From the NCBI GenBank assembly GCA_030745285.1, contig JASLOV010000293.1:1-18251 (forward strand): DNA of 18,251 nt, read 5' to 3'. The notes under the pieces are model-generated. The model was not told the DNA's origin and did not search any database. It was given only the letters and a program-made list of their open reading frames with translations. Each line of letters opens with the position of its first letter. Positions within the stretch are counted from its first letter, which is position 1. This stretch comes from Dehalococcoidia bacterium. GTDB lineage: Bacteria > Chloroflexota > Dehalococcoidia > UBA2979. The position numbers were made by a program, and so were the translations under genes. Shown here piece after piece: positions 13,235 through 18,251 of the stretch.

Positions 13235-13660
13235 ATGTTGTACGCGTCGATCTTCACCTCGGAGCGAGAACGCGACCCGGAGCTGTGGGCCACGATCTGG
13301 CAGCGAGCCGCCCCGCCCTCGCTCAACCTGATCGGCGCGTACAACCTGGCTGGCAATCAGCGGCTCTACCTGTGGGAGGGCGACTCCGTCGCCGACCTCC
13401 AGTTCATGGACGCCTTCAACGACGTCGGCGTGCTGGAGACGTTCCCCGCCTTTGACCGCAGCGCGGGCTGGCGTGCCGCCTTTACCGGAGACCTCGAGGG
13501 CTTCAGCGCGATGATGCAGTCGGGCCGGGGGCCGTTGCCGCGAGCGGAACGCGCGATCGACCTGCGCCGGCGCGGGCTGGAGGCGCCGAACCCGTACGCC
13601 GCCCGCCGCGCGGCGCTGGAGTGGATGGCGGAGATGGAGTCCGAAGGCGACGACGAGTGA
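13235..13660 (+). CDS. Small protein of unknown function, DUF3303-like
   Basis: I do not recognise this 141-residue protein firmly. The first ~75 residues (MLYASIFTSERER, NLIGAYNLAGNQRLYLWEGD, VLETFPAFDRSAGW) have the strand-helix rhythm of small ferredoxin-like, dimeric alpha/beta-barrel proteins such as DUF3303, in which a Trp/Glu-containing strand is followed by a helix and a short strand. The C-terminal ~50 residues are helical and highly charged (ERAIDLRRRGLEAPNPYAARR, ending in EMESEGDDE). There is no signal peptide or membrane helix. The ATG at 13235 has a near-perfect Shine-Dalgarno (GCAGGAGG) and is chosen over an upstream in-frame GTG-type extension to 13151 that lacks homology. It precedes another small unknown gene on the same strand. 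Confidence 0.7.
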   Translation: MLYASIFTSERERDPELWATIWQRAAPPSLNLIGAYNLAGNQRLYLWEGDSVADLQFMDAFNDVGVLETFPAFDRSAGWRAAFTGDLEGFSAMMQSGRGPLPRAERAIDLRRRGLEAPNPYAARRAALEWMAEMESEGDDE

Positions 13661-13745
13661 CCTTGATGACCTTCGGCCACCTGTCCAGCGCGGGCGCTGA
13701 TGTCGCATACTGTTCGCCCCACCGAGGTCAGCGAAGGAGAAGCCA

Positions 13746-14039
13746 ATGTCGGTCGAGGGTAGCTGGGCGTTGAAGATCAGCTCGCCCATGGGCGAGCAGC
13801 CGGCGACGCTGGAACTGAAGGGCTCCGACAGTCTCACCGGCAGCATGAACGCGTCGGTGGGCAACTCGGAGCTGACGGGCTCGCTCGACGGCGACGCGAT
13901 CGAGTTCAAGGGCGAGATGGACAGCCAGATGGGCAAGATTGAGCTGACCTTCACCGGCACCGTCGACGGCGACGAGATGTCGGGGTCTGCCCAGTTCGGC
14001 TCCTTCGGCAGCGGCGGCTGGACGGCGACGCGCAGCTAG
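13746..14039 (+). CDS. Small beta-rich protein of unknown function
   Basis: The 97-residue protein is built of short strands rich in Gly, Ser, Asp and Thr. It begins VEGSWALKISSPMGEQPATL, continues with repeated G-x-L-x-G-D-x-I-x-F units (GSLDGDAIEFKGEM, FTGTVDGDEMSGS) and ends in FGSFGSGGWTATRS. The alternation suggests a small antiparallel barrel or lipocalin-like sheet that binds a small ligand. Similar short domains occur alone or attached to enzymes in actinobacteria and Chloroflexota, in my recollection, without known function. It has neither cysteines nor a signal peptide. The ATG at 13746 has GAAGGAGA seven bases before it, and a TACTGT hexamer about 30 bases further up may be its -10 box. 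A strong hairpin terminator follows the stop codon. Confidence 0.75.
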   Translation: MSVEGSWALKISSPMGEQPATLELKGSDSLTGSMNASVGNSELTGSLDGDAIEFKGEMDSQMGKIELTFTGTVDGDEMSGSAQFGSFGSGGWTATRS

Positions 14040-14060
14040 CGCTCCGGCAACAGGACAAGA

Positions 14061-14088
14061 AGAAGGCCCGGCAAATGCCGGGCCTTCT
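14061..14088. terminator. Bidirectional hairpin terminator between convergent genes
   Basis: A perfect 12-bp stem, AGAAGGCCCGGC at 14061-14072 and its complement at 14077-14088, closes on an AAAT loop. On the minus strand the downstream side is pyrimidine-rich (cttcttgtcc); on the plus strand it reads tctctgtg. It sits between the small beta-rich gene (+) and the acyl-CoA dehydrogenase (-), so it can serve both. Confidence 0.85.
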
Positions 14089-14091
14089 CTG

Positions 14092-14118
14092 TGTGCGCTC
14101 TGTGCGCTACGTGCACTA
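14092..14118. repeat. 9-bp tandem repeat, three degenerate units
   Basis: Adjacent nonamers read tgtgcgctc, tgtgcgcta and cgtgcacta, immediately after the hairpin terminator and ending just before the acyl-CoA dehydrogenase stop codon. No function is apparent. Confidence 0.45.
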
Positions 14119-14122
14119 CTGG

Positions 14123-15331
14123 CTAGCCTCGCGGCAGGCCAAGCCCGCGGGTGGCGATGACGTTGCGCTGCACCTCGGAGGTGCCCCCCGCCAACGTCGA
14201 GGAGACCGACGAGACGTACGAGGTCGCCCAGCGGCCGCGCATCTGGCTGTAATCGCCATCGCGGTCGCGGATGTCGCCGTACTTGCCGAGCAGCTTGGTC
14301 GACGTGCGGGCGATGCGCTGGTTGAACTCGGTCGAGAACACCTTCGTCATCGAAGCCTCGTAGTTCGGGATCTGGCCACGCGACTGCATGGAGATCACGC
14401 GCTGCGAGAGCGTCTTCGCGACGTTCGCCTCGATGTAGCGGTCCGCGAAGTCGGCGCGGGCCTGGTCATTGGTGCTCATGCTTGACTTGCCGCTGTCCGC
14501 CTCTTCCTCGCCGACGAGGTAGTCCCTCAGCGCGCCCAGCATCTGCTCCTGCCCGACGGCCATGCCGATCGAGGAGCGCTCGAAGTCGAGGTGCGTGGCG
14601 CCGACGTACCAGCCTCGGTTGATCTCGCCAACGACGTTCTTCACCGGGACGCGCACGTCCTCGAAGAACACCTCGTTGAAGCCGCGGCCGCCGTGCATCT
14701 GCTCCAGCGGGCGCACGGTGATGCCGGGCGTCTCCATGGAGAACAGCAGGTAGCTGATGCCACGGTGCTTCGGGGCGTCCGGGTCGGTGCGAACGAGGGC
14801 GAAGATCATGTTCGCCGTGTGTGCGCCGGAGGTCCAGATCTTCTGGCCGTTGATGATGAAGTCGTCGCCGTCGCGGCCGGCGCGAGTCTGGAGCGCTGCG
14901 AGGTCGGAGCCCGAGCCCGGCTCGGAGTAGCCCTGGCACCAGCGGGTGTCGCCGGCGACCATCGGCGGCAAGAATTCCTTCTTCTGCTCGTCGGTACCGT
15001 GCACCATGATCGTCGACCCGACGTCGGGCACGCCTGCGCGCGGCGAGCGGGTCTCGGCGAAGGTCTCGTTGAGGATGAACTGTTCCATCGTCGTCAGCTC
15101 GCCGCCGCCGTACTCCTTCGGCCATGCGGGAGCGATCCAGCGCTTATCGATCAGCTTCCCGCGCCACTCCTTGAGGGCTGCGGCGCGGTCGGCGGAGATG
15201 TCCTCGCCAAAGCCGCCGCGTCCGTCGGAGTCGTCACGGATCTTCAGCGCCTCGGGCAAGTTGTCTTCCAGAAATGTCTTTACCTCGGTACGGAACGCCG
15301 CTTGTTCGGGCGTGTCGGCGAAGTCGACCAT
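14123..15331 (-). CDS. Acyl-CoA dehydrogenase family protein
   Basis: The 402-residue flavoprotein should introduce a double bond into an acyl-CoA using FAD, passing electrons to ETF. The N-terminal helical domain begins VDFADTPEQAAFRTEVKTFL. The middle barrel carries WCQGYSEPGSGSDLAAL, IINGQKIWTSGAH and the strand with DVRVPVKNVVGE. The C-terminal domain ends in LAGGTSEVQRNVIATRGLGL. Where medium-chain acyl-CoA dehydrogenase has its catalytic Glu (YEGT), this protein has Gly382 (AGGT). That pattern is common in actinobacterial FadE-type and heteromeric enzymes, which may place the base elsewhere or in a partner subunit; no partner gene is adjacent. The ATG at 15331 has GAGAGGA about ten bases upstream and a good sigma-70-type promoter 59 bases upstream. 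It is divergent from the enoyl-CoA hydratase gene, a natural pathway partner. Confidence 0.92.
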   Translation of the reverse strand: MVDFADTPEQAAFRTEVKTFLEDNLPEALKIRDDSDGRGGFGEDISADRAAALKEWRGKLIDKRWIAPAWPKEYGGGELTTMEQFILNETFAETRSPRAGVPDVGSTIMVHGTDEQKKEFLPPMVAGDTRWCQGYSEPGSGSDLAALQTRAGRDGDDFIINGQKIWTSGAHTANMIFALVRTDPDAPKHRGISYLLFSMETPGITVRPLEQMHGGRGFNEVFFEDVRVPVKNVVGEINRGWYVGATHLDFERSSIGMAVGQEQMLGALRDYLVGEEEADSGKSSMSTNDQARADFADRYIEANVAKTLSQRVISMQSRGQIPNYEASMTKVFSTEFNQRIARTSTKLLGKYGDIRDRDGDYSQMRGRWATSYVSSVSSTLAGGTSEVQRNVIATRGLGLPRG

Positions 15332-15389
15332 CTCTCAGATTCCTCTCGGTACGCGGTCAGCGTCGGCTCTCGGCTGAATCCGCAGCGGG

Positions 15390-15418
15390 ATTATATACAG
15401 CGCTCGAACCAGCGTCAC
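15390..15418 (-). promoter_or_regulatory. Sigma-70-type promoter of the acyl-CoA dehydrogenase gene
   Basis: On the minus strand GTGACG (15413-15418) is followed after a 17-bp spacer by a perfect TATAAT (15390-15395). Transcription would start near 15383, leaving a leader of about 50 nt. This is the best promoter match in the window. Confidence 0.75.
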
Positions 15419-15461
15419 GGGTAGTTGTGCCTGATTCACCCGCCGAGGCCCGGCCCCAATC

Positions 15462-15470
15462 TGCTATACA
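15462..15470 (+). promoter_or_regulatory. Extended -10 promoter candidate for the enoyl-CoA hydratase gene
   Basis: TGCTATACA combines a TGN extension with TATACA, a good -10 match. No -35 box lies at the right distance, which extended -10 promoters do not require. The leader to the ATG at 15575 would be about 100 nt and contains a short inverted repeat TCGGAT-gccga-ATCCGA. Confidence 0.5.
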
Positions 15471-15574
15471 GGCTTCGCCGAGGGCGACAGCGAACGCACG
15501 GCGCCGCTTCGGATGCCGAATCCGATGCGGCCTGAGATACGGCACGAGATGCAGTCAGGCGGAGGAGCAATCTG

Positions 15575-16360
15575 ATGGACGAAGTGCAGTTCGAACGCGG
15601 CGGCAAGGATGATCGTATCGCGACGATCACGATCATTCGACCCGAGGCGATGAACGCGATGACGCCCGCGATGTACGCCGAGATCACCGACCGCCTGCGC
15701 GAGATCGACAGCGACGATGACATCTGGTGCGGCATCGTCACCGGCACCGGCCGCGCCTTCACGGCGGGAGCTGACCTGAAGGTCATGCACCAGCCCTCGA
15801 CCAGCCAGCGAGGGGGGCTCTCGTGGTCGCCCTCGCGGCAGCGGCGCTTCGACAACGACGTCGCCGTGCAGAAGCCGCTGATCGCGGCGGTGAACGGTTA
15901 CTGCCTGGCCGGCGGCATGGAGCTGGCCGAGTTCTGCGACATTCGCATCGCATCCACCCAGGCGCAGTTCGGCGCGCCCGAGGTGAAGTGGAGCATCCTC
16001 CACGGCTACGGCGCACTGCGCCTGCCCGGCATGGTGGGCATGAGCGACGCCATGCTGATGCTGCTCACCGGCGACTTCATCGACGCCGCTGAGGCGCTGC
16101 GCATCGGCCTCGTCTCGGAGGTCGTGGAGCCGGACGATCTCTTGCCCGAGGCCCAGTCGATCGCCGAGCGCATCTGCGCCAACGGCCCGGTCGCGGTGCG
16201 CATGACGAAGGAGCTGGCGCGCCGCAGCGGCGAGGTCTCGCTACAGGACGGCCTGCGCATCTATCAGGAGTTCACCCGCCTGGTGCACATGACGGCGGAC
16301 TCCGTCGAGGGCGGCCGCGCCTTCGCCGAGAAGCGTGACGCGGAGTTCAAGAACCGCTAG
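15575..16360 (+). CDS. Enoyl-CoA hydratase (crotonase fold, both catalytic Glu present)
   Basis: This 261-residue protein has full hydratase length. The oxyanion-hole segments are AFTAGADL (61-68) and NGYCLAGGMELAEFCD (107-122). The catalytic pair is E116 in GGMELA and E136 in FGAPEVKW. It should add water across the 2,3 double bond of an enoyl-CoA in beta-oxidation or a related route; the preferred chain length cannot be read from the sequence. An insertion of about 15 residues (STSQRGGLSWSPSRQRR) after the first oxyanion loop lies in the substrate-loop region, which is variable in the family. The ATG at 15575 has GGAGGAG seven bases upstream. The gene is divergent from the acyl-CoA dehydrogenase, whose product would be its substrate, so the two are probably expressed under related conditions. 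Confidence 0.93.
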   Translation: MDEVQFERGGKDDRIATITIIRPEAMNAMTPAMYAEITDRLREIDSDDDIWCGIVTGTGRAFTAGADLKVMHQPSTSQRGGLSWSPSRQRRFDNDVAVQKPLIAAVNGYCLAGGMELAEFCDIRIASTQAQFGAPEVKWSILHGYGALRLPGMVGMSDAMLMLLTGDFIDAAEALRIGLVSEVVEPDDLLPEAQSIAERICANGPVAVRMTKELARRSGEVSLQDGLRIYQEFTRLVHMTADSVEGGRAFAEKRDAEFKNR

Positions 16361-16373
16361 CACGAGGCCAGCA

Positions 16374-16407
16374 GGCCGACCGATCCGGCGACTAGTCGCG
16401 GTCGGCC
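16374..16407. terminator. Nested inverted repeat between convergent genes, spanning a stop codon
   Basis: Outer arms GGCCGACC (16374-16381) and GGTCGGCC (16400-16407) are perfect complements. The inner sequence contains the perfect 12-bp palindrome GCGACTAGTCGC (16388-16399), which holds the TAG stop of the zinc dehydrogenase. It likely ends transcription of both convergent genes; no T-run follows on either strand. Confidence 0.6.
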
Positions 16408-17426
16408 ACGATCATGATCTTGGCGTGCTCCGACGGGTCGGTGAGGGTGCGGAAGGCGTCGGGGACGTCATCGAGGCCGATGTGGGCCGTCACGAGCGGG
16501 CCGGCGTCGATACGCTCGGTGGCGAGGGCGTCGAGCGTCGCCTCGAACTCCTCGGGGGTGTAGCCGAGCACGAACTGGAGGTTGATCTGCGTGCGGATCG
16601 CCGCCAGCGGGCGAATCACATCGTCCTGCATGCAGACCCCGGCAACGACGACGCGGCTGTTGCGCGGGGCGTCGTCGATGATCGACTGGATCATCCCCGG
16701 CACGCCGACGCACTCGAAGACCAGCGCCGAGCGCTCATCAAGGCCGTCCGCCGAGACCGGTGAGTCGGCCGCCTCGCGCCACGACTCGAAGGCCGGCTGC
16801 TCGTTGGGGTCGACGACGACGTCCGCGCCGATGCCTGCGGCCAGCTCGCGACGTTTCGGCGAGAAGTCGGCGGCGACGATCGGCGAGAGCCGGCGGGCGC
16901 GCAGCGCGGCGATCACGGCCAGGCCGACCGGCCCGCAGCCGATCACCAGCGGCACATCGCCGGCCTCGATCAGGGCTCGGGCGACGGCGTGCTCACCGAC
17001 GGCCAGCGGCTCGGTCATCGCCGCGTGCTCGGTCGCGAGGTGGTCCGGCACCCGCAGCAGCCGCGCCTCCGGCAGGATCATGAACTCGCCGTACCCGCCC
17101 GGGCGCTCATCGGAGTAGCCGACGCCGGAAGGCACCGAGACGACGCGCGTGCCCGGCGCGAGCGTGCCCTCCGTGCCGGGGCCGAAGTCGACGACCTCCG
17201 CGCAGAACTCGTGGCCCATGACGACATCGCTGCCGGTGGCGCCGACGACGGGGTCGGTCTGCTCGGCGCCGTCCGCCTCGGCGCGGGCGGCGCGCTGGAG
17301 GGCGTGCAGATCGGAACCGCAGATGCCGCAGGCGAGCGTGCGCAGCAGCACCTCACCCTCGCCCGGCACCGGCGCGGGCACCTCGTCGAGCACGAGCTCG
17401 CCGCGACGCATGACGACGGCCTTCAT
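16392..17426 (-). CDS. Zinc-type medium-chain alcohol dehydrogenase (MDR), no structural zinc
   Basis: The 344-residue protein is a medium-chain dehydrogenase with an N-terminal GroES-like domain and a Rossmann domain. Catalytic zinc ligands are C36 in CGICGSDLH and H72-E73 in VVMGHEF. The four closely spaced cysteines of the structural zinc lobe are absent; that region instead reads VPSGVGYSDERPGGYGEF. The nucleotide loop is IGCGPVG (162-168), and AADFSPKRR follows the next strand, where the Asp suggests NAD(H). It likely oxidises a secondary alcohol or polyol; substrate unknown. The ATG at 17426 overlaps the VOC stop by 4 nt (ATGA), so the two are translationally coupled. Its stop codon lies inside a palindrome. 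Confidence 0.92.
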   Translation of the reverse strand: MKAVVMRRGELVLDEVPAPVPGEGEVLLRTLACGICGSDLHALQRAARAEADGAEQTDPVVGATGSDVVMGHEFCAEVVDFGPGTEGTLAPGTRVVSVPSGVGYSDERPGGYGEFMILPEARLLRVPDHLATEHAAMTEPLAVGEHAVARALIEAGDVPLVIGCGPVGLAVIAALRARRLSPIVAADFSPKRRELAAGIGADVVVDPNEQPAFESWREAADSPVSADGLDERSALVFECVGVPGMIQSIIDDAPRNSRVVVAGVCMQDDVIRPLAAIRTQINLQFVLGYTPEEFEATLDALATERIDAGPLVTAHIGLDDVPDAFRTLTDPSEHAKIMIVADRD

Positions 17427-17842
17427 CGCTCCCGCCCCCCTGCCTGCGACGAGGCTGTGCGCTCGATCAGTTCGATGCGCACGTCGTCCGGCGCCTGGAT
17501 GAAGCAGATGCGGATGCCCGGGCCAGCTTCAAGCGGGCCCTCGAGCAGCGTCGCGCCGACCGCAGTCAGACGCTCGATGTCCGCTTCCAGGTTCTCCGAG
17601 TCCAGCCCGAAGTGTTCTAGGCCCTCGTGCACCCCGGCGTCGCCGGGACCGAGCGGCTCCCCATCCTTCGCGCCGGAGATGTTGACGGTGATGCCGTTCT
17701 CGCTGCGGCAGGCGATGAAGCGATCACCGCTGTCGCGCACGAAGTCGCGGACGACCTCGAAGTTGAAGGCCTGCCCCCACCACTCGGCAGTCTTGCCGGG
17801 ATCGTGGGACTTCAGGTGGATGTGGTTGATCGCGAAGGCCAC
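17423..17842 (-). CDS. VOC (glyoxalase/dioxygenase) superfamily protein
   Basis: The 139-residue protein carries two beta-alpha-beta-beta-beta modules of the vicinal oxygen chelate fold. INHIHLKSHDPGKTAEWW (5-22) opens the first module, with H7 or H9 as a candidate metal ligand. EHFGLDSENLEADIERL (76-92, H77) opens the second, and E124 in DVRIELIE is the usual last ligand. The strand GIRICFIQAPDD is typical. Members include glyoxalases, epimerases and extradiol dioxygenases, and the substrate is unknown here. GTG 17842 is chosen because GGAAGGA lies eight bases upstream; the longer frame to 17926 runs through palindromic repeats and has no homology. It is coupled by a 4-nt overlap to the zinc dehydrogenase, suggesting one pathway. 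Confidence 0.87.
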   Translation of the reverse strand: MAFAINHIHLKSHDPGKTAEWWGQAFNFEVVRDFVRDSGDRFIACRSENGITVNISGAKDGEPLGPGDAGVHEGLEHFGLDSENLEADIERLTAVGATLLEGPLEAGPGIRICFIQAPDDVRIELIERTASSQAGGRER

Positions 17843-17859
17843 GGCAGCCGTCCTTCCAT

Positions 17860-17942
17860 CGGAGCGAAGCTCCGTTACACCAGGACTCTGTGGAGCGAGG
17901 CGCGCTCCGTTACCCGGGAATCCCATCGGAGCGAAGCGCTCC
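17860..17942. repeat. Array of three short hairpins (REP-like palindromic element)
   Basis: Three perfect inverted repeats follow one another: CGGAGC-gaa-GCTCCG (17860-17874), GGAGCG-aggcg-CGCTCC (17892-17908) and GGAGCG-aag-CGCTCC (17928-17942). A 15-nt direct repeat CCATCGGAGCGAAGC occurs at 17856-17870 and 17923-17937, and GCTCCGTTAC occurs at 17869-17878 and 17904-17913. The units therefore look like rearranged copies of one element. Hairpins 1 and 3 contain GCGAAGC, known as an unusually stable DNA mini-hairpin. The array lies between the hydrolase stop and the VOC start. Confidence 0.85.
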
Positions 17943-17955
17943 TCTGGCTCGGAAA

Positions 17956-18251
17956 CTACCCCAAGAAGCCAGATACTAGCTCAGCGACCCGTTCGGGTTG
18001 CTCCGCAGGCACCATATGCGCCGCGTCAACCACGTGCTCGATGCGGGCGCCGGGGAGCAGCGCCGCGTAGTCGCCGGCAAGTTCGGGCGGCGTGATGCCG
18101 TCCGAGTCGCCCCAGACCAGCAGCACCGGCTGGCTGACGCGGTGGATGCGCTTGTTCAGGCCCTTGTTCGGGATCGGCCACAGGTACTTCGCCGTCGTCG
18201 ACATCGCCTTCGCGCGTTCCAGCATGAACTCGATGAACGCCTCGTTCTGCG
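17956..18251 (-). CDS. Alpha/beta hydrolase, C-terminal part only (cut by the window edge)
   Basis: Only the last 98 residues or so lie in the window; the frame is open to base 18251 and the start is outside. The visible part includes VSQPVLLVWGDSDGITPPEL, with the acidic residue of the catalytic triad (GDSDG), and DAAHMVPAEQPERVAEL with the catalytic His, as in epoxide-hydrolase or haloperoxidase-like enzymes. The nucleophile elbow is not visible. It is followed in the same direction by the VOC and zinc dehydrogenase genes after a 113-nt gap filled with hairpins, which might end or protect its transcript. Confidence 0.88.
   Translation of the reverse strand, partial: QNEAFIEFMLERAKAMSTTAKYLWPIPNKGLNKRIHRVSQPVLLVWGDSDGITPPELAGDYAALLPGARIEHVVDAAHMVPAEQPERVAELVSGFLG

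Noticed and set aside
15471..15574. A riboswitch in the ~100-nt leader of the enoyl-CoA hydratase gene.
   Set aside because: Only one short hairpin (TCGGAT/ATCCGA) is visible and no known riboswitch core was recognised.

Overview
The window is G+C-rich DNA (clearly above 60% by eye) from a bacterium whose genes are packed with short gaps and 1-4 nt overlaps. No rRNA, tRNA, CRISPR array, integrase or transposase was seen. The gene mix (two family III CoA-transferases, two crotonase-fold proteins, an acyl-CoA dehydrogenase, an SDR, a zinc alcohol dehydrogenase, a VOC protein, two alpha/beta hydrolases) suggests an aerobic or microaerobic degrader of organic acids and lipids. My best guess is Chloroflexota of the Dehalococcoidia/SAR202 type; an actinobacterium is the main alternative. 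This is inference, because no marker gene is present.

Layout. 1-1191 (+): an RraA-family protein and a divergent Tag-like DNA glycosylase. 1303-3470 (-): a stand-alone PEP-utiliser mobile-domain protein followed, with a 4-nt overlap, by a YbxB/RsmC-type methyltransferase that appears to start at CTG. 3471-3738: a divergent intergenic region with two adjacent tandem repeats (23 bp and 8 bp). 3739-4901 (+): a crotonase-fold protein lacking one catalytic Glu, then a truncated multi-pass membrane protein. 4978-5748 (-): an SDR. 5862-6617 (+): a RibD-C/DHFR-like reductase. 6657-11687 (-): SLOG/LOG-type protein, RecQ helicase, CoA-transferase, CoA-transferase in one tight directon. 11715-14039 (+): alpha/beta hydrolase plus LicC-like nucleotidyltransferase, then two small proteins of unknown function. 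14123-15331 (-): acyl-CoA dehydrogenase with a good promoter. 15575-16360 (+): a canonical enoyl-CoA hydratase. 16392-18251 (-): alpha/beta hydrolase (cut by the window edge), VOC protein and zinc dehydrogenase.

How they fit together. The CoA-transferase pair could activate a carboxylic acid to its CoA thioester. The acyl-CoA dehydrogenase and hydratase could carry out the first oxidation and hydration, and the SDR or zinc dehydrogenase could oxidise an alcohol intermediate. No single operon joins these steps, so a shared pathway is only plausible.

The most unusual items are: a RecQ with no room for the winged-helix domain and with two HRDC domains; a PEP-utiliser swivelling domain without its ATP-grasp partner; a Tag homologue lacking the catalytic Glu and three zinc ligands; a three-hairpin palindromic repeat array at 17860-17942; a run of short intergenic tandem repeats of different periods; and two genes whose -10 box lies exactly 6 nt before the start codon, as expected for leaderless mRNAs. 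I did not find a convincing new multi-gene system.
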